A program made the position numbers and the translations under genes. Below the pieces are notes generated by a model that was not told where the DNA came from, searched no databases, and saw nothing but the letters and a program-made list of their open reading frames with translations. 64,000 nucleotides of DNA from Nonomuraea terrae (GTDB lineage: Bacteria; Actinomycetota; Actinomycetes; Streptosporangiales; Streptosporangiaceae): the NCBI RefSeq assembly GCF_004348995.1, contig NZ_SMKQ01000004.1, positions 62,001-126,000 on the forward strand. The letters are read 5' to 3'. Of this stretch, positions 50,489 through 58,927 are shown piece by piece (the first letter of the stretch is position 1; each line of letters opens with the position of its first letter).

Positions 50489-50501
50489 GAATCATGTTCT
50501 A
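50489..50501. promoter_or_regulatory. KstR-like partial palindrome upstream of enoyl-CoA hydratase
   Basis: On the minus strand the sequence TAGAACATGATTC lies about 11 bases before the ATG at 50478. It partly fits the TnnAACnnGTTnnA operator of KstR-type lipid regulators, with the right arm degenerate. TAGAAC could also serve as a -10 box. Confidence 0.25.
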
Positions 50502-50601
50502 GCCCGGGAAGGCAAGGACACGGTGACCCCTTGGCCCGGGAGCCGCGTGGGACGGCTGCCACGACGTCCGCGACCTGGGCGGGCCGCCCCCGCGCGAGCG
50601 G

Positions 50602-51732
50602 CTAATGGCGGTGGACGAAGTTGGGGCTCAGTACGCGGGTGTCGTAGTAGCGGTGGAAGACGGGCGTGGCGCCGCCCGACAGGGGTGGCACGATCCACGA
50701 CCAGTCCGCCGGGCACACCCGCCCGGCCTTCTCCTCCTTCGACAGGTGGGCGAGGAAGCGGCGCGACTCGGTGTGGTGGTCGGTGATCGTGACCCCCGCC
50801 TGCTCGAACGAGTGCAGCACGGCCACGTTCAGCTCGACCAGGGCGTGGTCGCGCCAGAGCGTGCGCTCGGTGGAGGCGTCCAGGCCGAGCCGCTGCGCCA
50901 CCGTTCTGAGCTGGTCGTAACGGTCCATGTCGGCGAGGTTGCGGGCGCCGATCTCGGTGCCCATGTACCAGCCGTTGAAGGGCGCGCAGGGGTAGCAGAT
51001 GCCACCGATCTCCAGGCACATATCCGAAATAGCCGGAACGGCGTGCCAGCGCAGCCCTAGCTCCTCGAACCACGCGTACTCCGGGTGCGTCAGCGGCACC
51101 TCCAGGACGGCGTCGCCCGGCAGGTGGCACAGCAACGGCTCACCGAGGGCCGGCTGGATGATGACGGGCAGCACGTCGAACCGGCCGCCCCTGCCGCGCC
51201 ACCCCATCGCCCGGGCGGTCTCGGTGAGCTCGACGTTGCGCGGGTCGCCCACGACGCCCTCCTCGGTGCGGTATCCGGCGTAGCGGATGAGCTGGTCGTT
51301 CAGGATGCGCGGGGCGGGCAGGGACGGGGCGTCCGGCGCCATGACGGTGATCGTGGGCCGGATCTTGCCCGTTCCGGTGGCCTCGCGCAGGTGGGCCACG
51401 CATTCCAGGGCCACGCCCTCGGCCGCGCTCACCTGCCGCCGGTCGCGGACCCTCAGCGAACGCCAGTACAGCCGGCCGATGCACCGGCTGCTGTTGCGCC
51501 AGGCCACGCGGGCGCCGAACTCGAGCTCCTCGTAGGTATGGGTGTATGTCCCGTAGCGGGCAATGTCCCTGGCGATGTCGCGCAGGCGGGCGTGCAGTCC
51601 TCCAACGGAGGGGTTCTCGGCGTGGAAGAGCCTGATGAAGCGCTCCGCCTCGCGGAGTTCGGTGGTGCGCTCGGCCACCGCGTGGGCGGTGGGCATCTCG
51701 AAGGGACGCAGGGACCTGATCCAGGTAGGCAC
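50602..51732 (-). CDS. nos: Nitric oxide synthase oxygenase
   Basis: 376 residues: only the oxygenase domain, as in Bacillus, Deinococcus and Streptomyces NOS. The heme-thiolate cysteine is Cys84 in WRNSSRCIGRLYW. The arginine-binding glutamate is Glu260 in GWYMGTEIGARN, following GGICYPCAPFNGW. The pterin region is represented by CPADWSWIVPPLSGGATPVF near the C-terminus. It oxidises L-arginine to citrulline and NO using generic flavoprotein electrons; no reductase domain is fused or adjacent. The start may be the GTG at 51732 or an ATG at 51696. No ribosome binding site is clear. Possible roles are signalling, stress protection or nitration in a biosynthetic pathway. Confidence 0.93.
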   Translation of the reverse strand: MPTWIRSLRPFEMPTAHAVAERTTELREAERFIRLFHAENPSVGGLHARLRDIARDIARYGTYTHTYEELEFGARVAWRNSSRCIGRLYWRSLRVRDRRQVSAAEGVALECVAHLREATGTGKIRPTITVMAPDAPSLPAPRILNDQLIRYAGYRTEEGVVGDPRNVELTETARAMGWRGRGGRFDVLPVIIQPALGEPLLCHLPGDAVLEVPLTHPEYAWFEELGLRWHAVPAISDMCLEIGGICYPCAPFNGWYMGTEIGARNLADMDRYDQLRTVAQRLGLDASTERTLWRDHALVELNVAVLHSFEQAGVTITDHHTESRRFLAHLSKEEKAGRVCPADWSWIVPPLSGGATPVFHRYYDTRVLSPNFVHRH

Positions 51733-52000
51733 GCGGCAACCAGCACTTCTCCGTCATCGGATCGCCCCGCCGATTCCGGGTCGGCGACACGTCCTGGCTG
51801 GCGGCGCCCTCTCCTCGCCACCATCACGACATTCCCGCGGCTCCGGCCCACGAAGAACCGGCGCCCTCATCTTTCCCTGCCACACCCCGCGTTGTCCCGG
51901 AAATCCCGAAATCATGTGATGAGCACGCTACATAGCGTGAAACCCGGACAGACCCGCCGCCCTTGACCTCAACGTTGCTTGACGTTCCACGACCCCGACC

Positions 52001-52081
52001 ATGACGGAGAACAGGCCGGTCATCGCTCGTGGAGCTGAGGCCATGGACGATGTCTTCGGCGACGGAGACGAGACCGGGTAG
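52001..52081 (+). CDS. Possible 26-residue acidic peptide
   Basis: The frame reads MTENRPVIARGAEAMDDVFG, then DGDETG and TAG. TTGACC and TTGACG boxes lie 20-40 bases upstream, but no ribosome binding site or matching -10 box is visible. The acidic C-terminus is unlike random shadow sequence, which here tends to be Arg/Pro-rich. It may be a small regulatory or precursor peptide, or chance; evidence is weak. Confidence 0.2.
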   Translation: MTENRPVIARGAEAMDDVFGDGDETG

Positions 52082-52096
52082 TGGCTCCCGGAACGA

Positions 52097-52135
52097 CTCA
52101 GGCCCCTCGTCCTTGATCTAGGACAGGGGCCTGAG
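52097..52135 (-). terminator. Terminator hairpin downstream of tRNA-Asn
   Basis: CTCAGGCCCCT and AGGGGCCTGAG arms, extended inward by GTCCT/AGGAC with a bulged base, enclose a six-base loop. This long, strong stem lies 14 bases past the tRNA 3' end on the minus strand and fits a tRNA terminator; it could also work in the other direction. Confidence 0.75.
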
Positions 52136-52148
52136 CTGTGATCTTGAG

Positions 52149-52220
52149 CTCCCGCGATAGGACTCGAACCTATAACCTGCCGGTTAACAGCCGGCTGCTC
52201 TGCCGTTGAGCTACGCGGGA
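52149..52220 (-). tRNA. tRNA-Asn (anticodon GTT)
   Basis: On the minus strand the acceptor stem TCCCGCG pairs fully with CGCGGGA and is followed by discriminator G. The D arm is TAGCTCAACGGCAGAGCA; the anticodon arm GCCGG-CTGTTAA-CCGGC has anticodon GTT; the T arm contains GGTTCGAGTCC. Total 72 bases, CCA not encoded. All cloverleaf parts are regular. Confidence 0.97.
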
Positions 52221-52346
52221 TCGATCGTTTGCGCACTTCGCCGGGGCCTTGTGGCCCCTGCGTGGCGCGCAGGAATAGATTAGCGCACTCCTGGAGTGCG
52301 TGTCGCATCGTGAGCGGGGTAGGCCCGGAGACAGCGGAGGTGCAAT

Positions 52347-52658
52347 ATGCGTTATCGAATGACATTCGCTGTTGGTATGGCGGTCGGCTATGTGCTCGGC
52401 AGCCGCGCCGGACGCGAACGGTACGAGCAGATCAGGCGGTCGGCCCAGCGCGTCGCCGACAACCCGCGGGTGCAGGAGATGGCCGGGGTGATGGGCGCGC
52501 AGGCGTCGAAGCTGGCGGGGATGGCCCGCACGAAGATGGGTGACACGCTGCAGCAGCGCATCCCGTTCCTCGGATCTCATGAGCACGACACCGGCACCGG
52601 CTGGCCCGACGAGGACCTCGCGGACAAGAAGGCCCGCGAGAGCGGCATCCCGTACTGA
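52347..52658 (+). CDS. Small YtxH-like envelope protein, 103 residues
   Basis: The N-terminus MRYRMTFAVGMAVGYVLGSR carries one short membrane segment, and the GSRAGRERYEQI motif is typical of YtxH-like proteins. A long amphipathic helix follows (ADNPRVQEMAGVMGAQASKL), then a polar tail. GGAG lies upstream of the ATG (GGAGGTGCAAT). Such proteins are common in actinomycetes and are associated with envelope stress; no precise function is known. Monocistronic, downstream of the tRNA on the opposite strand. Confidence 0.82.
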   Translation: MRYRMTFAVGMAVGYVLGSRAGRERYEQIRRSAQRVADNPRVQEMAGVMGAQASKLAGMARTKMGDTLQQRIPFLGSHEHDTGTGWPDEDLADKKARESGIPY

Positions 52659-52735
52659 CGGCGAACGAGGCATGGGGCCGCACGCCCCATGCCTCGCCGC
52701 GCCTGCTGTCTCGACGCACCACCGCTGAGCGCGAC

Positions 52736-53209
52736 TCAGACGCCCATGCTGCGGCGTACGCCCTCCAGGACCTGTTCGGCCTGGGCGCGCAGGCCGGGGT
52801 CGTCGGGGTCGAGGCCGTCGTCGAAGACGAACGTCCAGCCGAGCACCTCGCCGCCGGGCGGCCGCCGCGCCACCAGCCGCACGCCGCCCCTGCCGGGCAG
52901 GCTCACGTGCTTGTTCACCACGATCGTCGCGTTGACCCGCTCGCGTACGGTCTCCGGCAGCATGCGCGGCTCGGCGATCCGTTCGACGTGCCAGAGGCCG
53001 TCGGTGGTGAGGACGCGCACGCCGTCCTCGTCCCACGACGCCTTGTCGATCTCCTCGTACGGCACCCGCGTGCCGTCGGACAGGTGGAGGGCCAGGTTCG
53101 TGGCCACCACGTGGCCGTTCTCGGCGCCGGCGAACGTCAGCACCCGCTCCCCGCGTTCGGTCTTCAGCGATTTGCGCACCTCAGCGGGCAGGCGGCGGAA
53201 AAGACTCAT
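52736..53209 (-). CDS. PH-like-fold hypothetical protein, 157 residues
   Basis: The protein reads MSLFRRLPAEVRKSLKTERG, then ERVLTFAGAENGHVVATNLA and LHLSDGTRVPYEEIDKASWD, a beta-rich pattern like bacterial PH-type domains that set a protein at the membrane. A C-terminal helix (LRAQAEQVLEGVRRSMGV) closes it. No signal or membrane segment. It overlaps the glycosidase gene by four bases (ATGA) and is therefore translated with it. Actinomycetes encode similar small proteins whose role is unknown. Confidence 0.75.
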   Translation of the reverse strand: MSLFRRLPAEVRKSLKTERGERVLTFAGAENGHVVATNLALHLSDGTRVPYEEIDKASWDEDGVRVLTTDGLWHVERIAEPRMLPETVRERVNATIVVNKHVSLPGRGGVRLVARRPPGGEVLGWTFVFDDGLDPDDPGLRAQAEQVLEGVRRSMGV

Positions 53210-54480
53210 TCCACCACGGTATCGGCGAGCAGATCGAGGGTGAGAGCCGCGCTCCAGGAGAAATCGCGGCAGCCGCGCCCGCTGCCGTCGAAGGGGTCGA
53301 AACACTCCCGGAAACCGGCCTGCCGGACCAGCCGCAGGGTGCCGTTGGTGAGCTGGCGGGCGAGCTGGTCGAGAGAGTGCACGGCGGCGGCCCGGCGCAG
53401 CAGCCAGTTGGTGTTCACCCAGGAGGGGCCGCGCCAGTAGCGGGTGCGGTCGAACTGGGGGGCGCGGATCTCGCAGCTCGGCACCGGGTAGCCGGTCGCC
53501 CCCATGAACCTGGCCGACTCCAGGATCTCCACGGCGGCGCGTACGTGCTCGTGCGGCAGCCCGGGGTCGAGCAGGGGGCCGAACGAGCCGACGGTGCCCA
53601 CCCTGATGAGCCGGTCGGCGCGCAGGTCCCTGGCGTAGAAGCAGCCGTCCCACAGGCGCTCGACCAGCGCCCGCCGGATGCGCTCGGCCCGTTCGGCGTG
53701 CGGGGCGGGGTCGGCGCCGGCCAGCGGGGCCAGCTCGGCCATGGCCTGGCAGGAGGCCAGCCAGATCCCGTTGAACAGCGGGTCCTCGATCGCGAACGGG
53801 TGCTCGTCGCGCAGGTATTCGGGGCTGTATCGGGCGTCCCGGTAGCGCAGGGCGAGCCAGACGTAGCGGTCGTGGTCGCTGGCGGGGTGGCGTTCGGCCA
53901 TCTCGACGCCGCGCTGGCCGTACCCGACGACGGGGAGCGCGGCGAGGGCGTCGTCCCAGGCGGGGCTGTCGTCCATGCCGGACTCCCACGGGTGGACGAT
54001 CGCGGCCAGGCCGGCGCCGCCGAGGTCGCGCGTGGCGGCGAGGTAGTCGTGCTGGGCGGCCAGCGCCGGGTACGCCCGCCGGACGAACGCCGTGTCGCCG
54101 GTGTAGCGGTAGAGCCACCACAGCGCGAGGCCGTGCAGCGGCGGCGCGGTGAGCCCGGAGGTGAGCACCCGCGGCGCGGCGTCGTGCTCCTGCGAGCGCC
54201 ACACGGAGGGCCCGGGGAAGTACGCCTCGCGGGTGTGGAAGACGATGTGCGGCACCATTCCGGTCGCCCACTGCCCGCGCAGCAGGCTGAGCAGCTCGTC
54301 CTGGGCCCGGTCGGGGCGATGGCGGGCCAGACCGATGACGACGAACGCCGAATCCCAGCTCCATTGGTGCGGGTAGAGCCCTGGCGCGGGCACGGTGCCA
54401 GAGCCCGTCCAGTTCGCCTCGAGCACGGCCATCGCCTCGCGCCCGAGCGCGGCATCGTCGACCGCGGGCCGCGACTCCAT
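53206..54480 (-). CDS. GH63 / MGH1-like glycoside hydrolase
   Basis: 424 residues, an alpha/alpha-six barrel. PAPGLYPHQWSWDSAFVVIG opens the catalytic fold, HPWESGMDDSPAWDDAL holds the putative general acid Asp, and RTRYWRGPSWVNTNWLLRRA is a typical sugar-binding loop. The C-terminal GFRECFDPFDGSGRGCRDFS contains the candidate base Glu. Relatives include mannosylglycerate/glucosylglycerate hydrolases and trehalase-like enzymes, so a compatible-solute or small alpha-glucoside substrate is likely. No signal peptide. A CATAGT box ends six bases before the ATG at 54480, favouring that start over the GTG one codon upstream. Coupled to the PH-like gene. Confidence 0.85.
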   Translation of the reverse strand: MESRPAVDDAALGREAMAVLEANWTGSGTVPAPGLYPHQWSWDSAFVVIGLARHRPDRAQDELLSLLRGQWATGMVPHIVFHTREAYFPGPSVWRSQEHDAAPRVLTSGLTAPPLHGLALWWLYRYTGDTAFVRRAYPALAAQHDYLAATRDLGGAGLAAIVHPWESGMDDSPAWDDALAALPVVGYGQRGVEMAERHPASDHDRYVWLALRYRDARYSPEYLRDEHPFAIEDPLFNGIWLASCQAMAELAPLAGADPAPHAERAERIRRALVERLWDGCFYARDLRADRLIRVGTVGSFGPLLDPGLPHEHVRAAVEILESARFMGATGYPVPSCEIRAPQFDRTRYWRGPSWVNTNWLLRRAAAVHSLDQLARQLTNGTLRLVRQAGFRECFDPFDGSGRGCRDFSWSAALTLDLLADTVVE

Positions 54481-54512
54481 CACCCAACTATGACTGGCGT
54501 TGCCTCATGACG

Positions 54513-54671
54513 CTATGTCCGCGTGGCCCACTTCGACACGAACACGACGCCGAGCGCCACGAGACCGATGATGAGCCCCCACTTGAGCAGCGTGAGCATG
54601 AAGCCCACGAGGGGCCCGACGAGTGCGAGCGCGGCCACGACGGCCACGATGATCAGAAGAATGCGTCCCAT
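54513..54671 (-). CDS. 52-residue two-helix membrane protein
   Basis: The minus-strand frame encodes MGRILLIIVAVVAALALVGP, LVGFMLTLLKWGLIIGLVAL and GVVFVSKWATRT: two adjoining membrane helices separated by a lysine-tryptophan turn. A TAGCGT box ends eight bases before the ATG and AGAGG lies next to it. The composition is ideal for a small membrane protein and unlike neighbouring shadow frames, which are Arg/Ser-rich. Similar small proteins are widespread in actinomycetes with unknown function. It is divergent from the PknG operon. Confidence 0.7.
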   Translation of the reverse strand: MGRILLIIVAVVAALALVGPLVGFMLTLLKWGLIIGLVALGVVFVSKWATRT

Positions 54672-54739
54672 ACCTCTGAACGCTATGAGATCTTTTAAGC
54701 GGATTGCAGGCGGGCCGGGGTTGAATCAGGGACAAGTCA

Positions 54740-54769
54740 GGGTCCCCCCGCCGACCGGTCAGGGGGCCC
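54740..54769 (+). promoter_or_regulatory. GC-rich hairpin in the leader of the PknG operon
   Basis: GGGTCCCCC (54740-54748) can pair with GGGGGCCC (54762-54769), one bulged T, across 13 bases, 35 bases before the ATG at 54805. It could modulate read-through or translation of the operon, or simply end transcription arriving from elsewhere. No clear -35/-10 pair is visible nearby. Confidence 0.35.
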
Positions 54770-54804
54770 GCTCGCACGGGAGCGTGATCAGCCTGGGACC
54801 GCCG

Positions 54805-55974
54805 ATGAGCAGGGAGGCCGCGGAGCACGCGCTGCGCGCCCGCGCCGACGAGCGTGACCGCATCTCCGACGACCTGCTCGACCTCGAATCCCATACGACG
54901 TACCGGCTGTTGAAGGGCGCCGCCCTGCGGGGGGCGACCGAACGGCGGTGGGCCGGGGCGCAGCAGTCGCTGGCCGTTCTGTGGTCGCTGCACGACGCCT
55001 ATCGCGCCGTGCTGCGGGAGGCGGAGCGGGTGCGGGGCGAGCGCGGCAGGATGGGCGCCGAGCGGCTCGCGCGCCTGACGGAGCTGCTGTCCGGCCCGTC
55101 GGTGGTGCTGCGGGCGGCCACGCAGCCGGTCGAGCGGCGTTCGTTGCTGCCGCAGGCGGACGAGCGGCTGACCCTCGACGCGGCCGTGAGCCGGATGGAC
55201 GCCGCGTTCCAGGAGGTCACCTCCGCGCTCAACGACATCGACGCGGTGTGGAACGCCGTGCTCCCCCGCCTCGACGCCGCCGAGGCCGACCTGCGCCGGA
55301 TCCGCGAGCTGGAGGGCGAGCTGGGCGAGCAGGCCGGCGTGGACGCGCGGGAGCCGGCCCGGCTGCGCACGGCGGTGGTGCAGGATCCCCTCGGCGCGGC
55401 CGTCGCGCAGGACCTCGACCGGCTGGCGAAGCTGCTGGCCGACACGCGGGCGGAGCTGGAGCTGGCGGTCACGGTCAGGGCCGAGTACGCCCGGCGGCGG
55501 GAGAACCTGACGGCCGCGCTCGACGACGTGCGCTCTGCCGAGAGCGAGGCCCGGCTGGCCCACGGCGCGGTCGTCGTCAAGATCGCCCTGCCGCCGCAGG
55601 CCCTGCCGCGCGGCCGCGCCGACGCGCTGGCCGCCGGCCTGCAAGTCCTGGACGTCTCGGCCGAGCCGTGGGTGCGGCGGGCCAGGCGGCTGTCGGCGCT
55701 GGAGGACGAGATCCGCACGGCCGCCGAGCAGGCGCGGACCACCGCCAAGGCGCTGTACGGGCTGGTCGGCCGGCGCGACGAGTTACGCGGCCGGCTCGGC
55801 GCCTTCCAGATGACGGCGGCGCGCAAGGGCCTGGCCGAGGACCCGGACGCCGTCCGGCTGTACGAGCGGGCGCGCACGCTGCTGTGGACCGCCCCCTGCG
55901 ACCTGACGAGGGCGGCCGCGGCCGTCGAGGACTACCGGCGCGCGTTACACGGAGACACACGGAGGCCAGGATGA
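54805..55974 (+). CDS. Coiled-coil protein, first gene of the PknG operon
   Basis: 389 residues, almost all alpha-helical with heptad patterns: EHALRARADERDRISDDLLD, LHDAYRAVLREAERVRGERG and AAFQEVTSALNDIDAVWNAV. No membrane helix or catalytic motif. The ATG at 54805 has GGGA six bases upstream; a GTG at 54784 is possible. The stop overlaps the pknG start (ATGA), placing it in a seven-gene coupled operon. A scaffold or regulator for the kinase system is the natural inference. Family not recognised beyond its actinomycete context. Confidence 0.8.
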   Translation: MSREAAEHALRARADERDRISDDLLDLESHTTYRLLKGAALRGATERRWAGAQQSLAVLWSLHDAYRAVLREAERVRGERGRMGAERLARLTELLSGPSVVLRAATQPVERRSLLPQADERLTLDAAVSRMDAAFQEVTSALNDIDAVWNAVLPRLDAAEADLRRIRELEGELGEQAGVDAREPARLRTAVVQDPLGAAVAQDLDRLAKLLADTRAELELAVTVRAEYARRRENLTAALDDVRSAESEARLAHGAVVVKIALPPQALPRGRADALAAGLQVLDVSAEPWVRRARRLSALEDEIRTAAEQARTTAKALYGLVGRRDELRGRLGAFQMTAARKGLAEDPDAVRLYERARTLLWTAPCDLTRAAAAVEDYRRALHGDTRRPG

Positions 55975-58094
55975 CCCGCTGCGCGCAGCCCGGCTGCACC
56001 GGGACGATCGAGGAGGGCTACTGCGACCTGTGCGGCCTGGCGGCGAGCGCGCCGCCGTTGCCGGCGCCGGCGTCGGAGCCGGCCCCCGTGGAGACGCGGC
56101 CGGTGAGCAGGCCGCCGAGCTCGCCGTCGGGCAGCGGGCGGTCGCGGGCGGGCGTGCCGGCCACCGTCGCGGACCTGCCGTCGGTGCCGGAGCGCGACCC
56201 GGCCGGTGCGGTGCTGCCCGACCCGGAGGTGCCGGAGTCCAAGCGGTTCTGTGCGAACCCCGACTGCGGGCAGCCGGTGGGGCGCTCCCGCGACGGGCGT
56301 CCCGGGCTGACGGAGGGATTCTGCTCGCACTGCCGTACGCGTTTCTCCTTCAGCCCGAAGCTGAAGAAGGGCGACCTGGTGGGCGGGCAGTACCGCGTGC
56401 TGGGCTGTCTGGCGCACGGCGGGCTGGGCTGGGTCTACCTCGCCGCCGACGAGAACCTCGACGGCCGCTGGGTCGTGCTCAAGGGCCTGCTCAACACGAT
56501 GGACGCCGAGGCGCTGGCGGCGGCGGAGGCCGAGCGGAAGTTCCTGACGGCGGTCGACCACCCCAACATCGTCAAGATCTTCAACTTCGAGCGCTCTGCC
56601 GGGCTCGGCTACATCGTCATGGAGTACGTCGGCGGCCAGTCACTGCACGACCTGCGCCGCCAGGGCCCGCTCCCGCTGCGCGAGACACTCGTGTACGGCC
56701 GGGAGATCCTCCAGGCCTTCGCCTACCTGCACGAACACGGCCTGGTCTACTGCGACCTCAAACCGGCCAACGTGATCAGGGTCGGCAGGCGGCTCAGGCT
56801 CATCGACATGGGCGCCGTGCAGCCGATCGGCTCGCCGGTGGGGTCGTCGTGGGTCACGCCCGGCTACCACGCCCCCGAGCTGGGCAGCCGGCCCTCGTCG
56901 GTCGCGTCCGACCTCTACACCGTGGCCAGGACGCTCGCGGTGCTGGCGATCCCCGGGTTCAGCCCGCTGCAGGGCGGCGTGGCCGCGCCGCTGCCGGTGG
57001 ACTGCGGCCATCCGTCGTTCACCCGGCTGCTGCGCAAGGCGACCGCGCCGGCCCCGGCCGACCGGTTCCAGAGCGCGTGGGAGATGGAGGAGCAGCTCGT
57101 CGGGGTGCTGCGGGAGGTGAGCGCGCTCGAGGACGGCGTGCCGTACCCGGCGTCCTCGGGGCTGTTCGGGCCGGAGCGCACGGCGGTGGGCACGGCGCTG
57201 TCAGAGGACGAGCGCGCCGTGTTCGGGCCGCTCGACCCGGTGGTGGCGGCCGCCGCGCTGCCGGCGCCGCTGGTGGATCCGTCGGACGCGGCGGCGGGTG
57301 CGCTCGCCGGTCTGGCGGGCCGCGACGGCAGGAAGCTGATCGAGCAGCTCGCGGCGCTGCCGCAGACCCCTGAGACGAAGCTGACACGGGCCCGGCTGCT
57401 GGCCGAGGAGGGCGCGCCGGAGGCGTCCGGCGTGCTGGACGCGCTGGAGGCGGAGCTGCCCGGTGACTGGCGGGTCACCTGGTTCCGCGCGGTGCAGGCG
57501 CTGGCCGCGCGCCGGCACGACGACGCGGTGTCGCTGTTCGACGCCTGCGTGTCGGAGCTGCCCGGCGAGCTGGCGCCCAAGCTGGCTCTCGCGCTGGCGC
57601 TGGAGTGCGCGGGCAAGCCGGCCGCCTTCTGGCACGACCTCGTCTGGCGTACCGACCGTGCCTACGTGAGCGCGGCGTTCGGGCTGGCCAGGGCGGGGCG
57701 GATGAACGTGCTGGACGCGGTGCCCGCCACGTCGGTCTACCGGGTGGCGGCACAGGTGGCGCTGGCGGTCTCGGTGGTGCGGCGGCCCGACGTGAGCGGG
57801 CTGCGCCCGGAGGAGCTGGTGGAGGCCGCCGAACGGGTGGCCGCCCAGAGCGACCTGGACGAGCGCCGCCGCGACCAGCTCGTCGCCGAGGTGCTGCGCG
57901 GCGCGCTGACCTGGCTGGAGTCGAACCCGCCGCCGAAGGGCGTGCTGCTGGGCGGGGCGCCGTTCACCGAGGCGGGGCTGCGCCGGCGGCTGGAGGGCAT
58001 CTACCGCAGGCTGGCGGGGGCCGCCGGCTCGCGCCAGGAACGCCACGCGTTCATCGACCAGGCCAACGCCGTACGGCCGAGGACGTGGCTGTGA
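55971..58094 (+). CDS. pknG: PknG-like serine/threonine protein kinase with zinc ribbon and TPR domain
   Basis: 707 residues. A zinc-ribbon start (CAQPGCTGTIEEGYCDLCG), a Pro/Ser linker and a rubredoxin-like module (FCANPDCGQPVGR ... GFCSHCRTRF) precede the kinase, as in mycobacterial PknG. Kinase landmarks: GCLAHGGLGWVYLAAD, Lys171 in VVLKGLL, and the catalytic loop LVYCDLKPANVI with Asp262 (HRD replaced by YCD, as in PknG), then IDMGAVQ and TPGYHAPE. TPR-like helices fill residues about 430-700. In mycobacteria and corynebacteria PknG controls 2-oxoglutarate dehydrogenase through small FHA proteins in response to amino acids sensed by GlnH/GlnX; all these partners follow here. Start overlaps the previous stop. 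Confidence 0.93.
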   Translation: MTRCAQPGCTGTIEEGYCDLCGLAASAPPLPAPASEPAPVETRPVSRPPSSPSGSGRSRAGVPATVADLPSVPERDPAGAVLPDPEVPESKRFCANPDCGQPVGRSRDGRPGLTEGFCSHCRTRFSFSPKLKKGDLVGGQYRVLGCLAHGGLGWVYLAADENLDGRWVVLKGLLNTMDAEALAAAEAERKFLTAVDHPNIVKIFNFERSAGLGYIVMEYVGGQSLHDLRRQGPLPLRETLVYGREILQAFAYLHEHGLVYCDLKPANVIRVGRRLRLIDMGAVQPIGSPVGSSWVTPGYHAPELGSRPSSVASDLYTVARTLAVLAIPGFSPLQGGVAAPLPVDCGHPSFTRLLRKATAPAPADRFQSAWEMEEQLVGVLREVSALEDGVPYPASSGLFGPERTAVGTALSEDERAVFGPLDPVVAAAALPAPLVDPSDAAAGALAGLAGRDGRKLIEQLAALPQTPETKLTRARLLAEEGAPEASGVLDALEAELPGDWRVTWFRAVQALAARRHDDAVSLFDACVSELPGELAPKLALALALECAGKPAAFWHDLVWRTDRAYVSAAFGLARAGRMNVLDAVPATSVYRVAAQVALAVSVVRRPDVSGLRPEELVEAAERVAAQSDLDERRRDQLVAEVLRGALTWLESNPPPKGVLLGGAPFTEAGLRRRLEGIYRRLAGAAGSRQERHAFIDQANAVRPRTWL

Positions 58095-58927
58095 TGGCGG
58101 GCTGTCCGGTCTGCGAGGCGCCGGTGCGGGCGGGCGAGTCGTACTGCGAGGCGTGCGGTCACGCCCTCGGGGCGCCGGCCTGCGTCTCCTGCGGCGCGGC
58201 GGCCGTGGACGCGGAGGGCTACTGCGAGCGGTGCGGGCTGCGCCAGCCGACGGGCCGCGACCACGCCGAGACGGTGCTCGGCGGCGGCGCGGCGGCGGTG
58301 ACCGACCGCGGCCTGCGCCGTCCGCGCAACGAGGACGCGGTGGCGCTGCTGGAGGCGGGCGGGGCCGTGGTGGCGGTGGTGTGCGACGGTGTGGGCAGCT
58401 CGCCGCGGGCCGACGAGGCGTCCGCGGCGGCAGCCGGGACCGCCTCGGCCGCGCTGGCCAGAGGGGCGTCGCAGGCGGAGGCGTTCGAGCTGGCCGCCCG
58501 GGCCGTGGCCAAGCTGGCGACCTCGGTGGACGACGCCCCGGCCTGCACGTACGTGGCCGCCGTGGCGGAGGGCGGGACGGTCACGGTGAGCTGGGCGGGC
58601 GACACGCGCGCGTACTGGCTGCCACGGAGTTCCCCGGCGGCCACGCCGCTGACGGCGGACGACGTGGTGGAGACCGGCGAGCTGACCGCCTGGCTGGGCG
58701 CCGACGCCGGCGAGGTCCGCCCCCACGTGCGGACGCTGGCCCCCCGCGAGCCCGGCCTGCTGCTGGTCTGCAGCGACGGCCTGTGGCGCTACCTGGCCGG
58801 CTACGCCTTCCCGGCCTCCGGGACCCCCAGCGAGATGGCCCGCGAGCTGCTCCGGCACGCGCTGGACGCGGGAGGCCAGGACAACGTGACGATCGCCTTG
58901 ATCCCCTTAGGAGAAGTGCATGGCTGA
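58094..58927 (+). CDS. PP2C-type protein phosphatase with N-terminal double zinc ribbon
   Basis: 277 residues. Residues 1-55 carry paired CxxC motifs (GCPVCEAPVRAGESYCEACG and ACVSCGAAAVDAEGYCERCG), a double zinc ribbon. The PP2C domain follows with metal-binding motifs TDRGLRRPRNEDAVALLEAG, VVCDGVGSSPRADEAS and LLVCSDGLWRYLAGYA, ending GGQDNVTIALIPLG, so all four acidic metal ligands are present. It should dephosphorylate Ser/Thr substrates of the adjacent kinase. The ATG overlaps the pknG stop by one base and the 3' end overlaps the VWA gene by eight. Confidence 0.92.
   Translation: MAGCPVCEAPVRAGESYCEACGHALGAPACVSCGAAAVDAEGYCERCGLRQPTGRDHAETVLGGGAAAVTDRGLRRPRNEDAVALLEAGGAVVAVVCDGVGSSPRADEASAAAAGTASAALARGASQAEAFELAARAVAKLATSVDDAPACTYVAAVAEGGTVTVSWAGDTRAYWLPRSSPAATPLTADDVVETGELTAWLGADAGEVRPHVRTLAPREPGLLLVCSDGLWRYLAGYAFPASGTPSEMARELLRHALDAGGQDNVTIALIPLGEVHG

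Larger units (their letters stand above)
51733..52148. other. Intergenic region between NOS and tRNA-Asn
   Basis: About 400 bases with lower GC and two closely spaced TTGACC/TTGACG boxes near 51963 and 51979 on the plus strand. It contains a possible 26-residue ORF (52001-52081) and the tRNA terminator hairpin, listed separately. Nothing else is supported. Confidence 0.4.
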
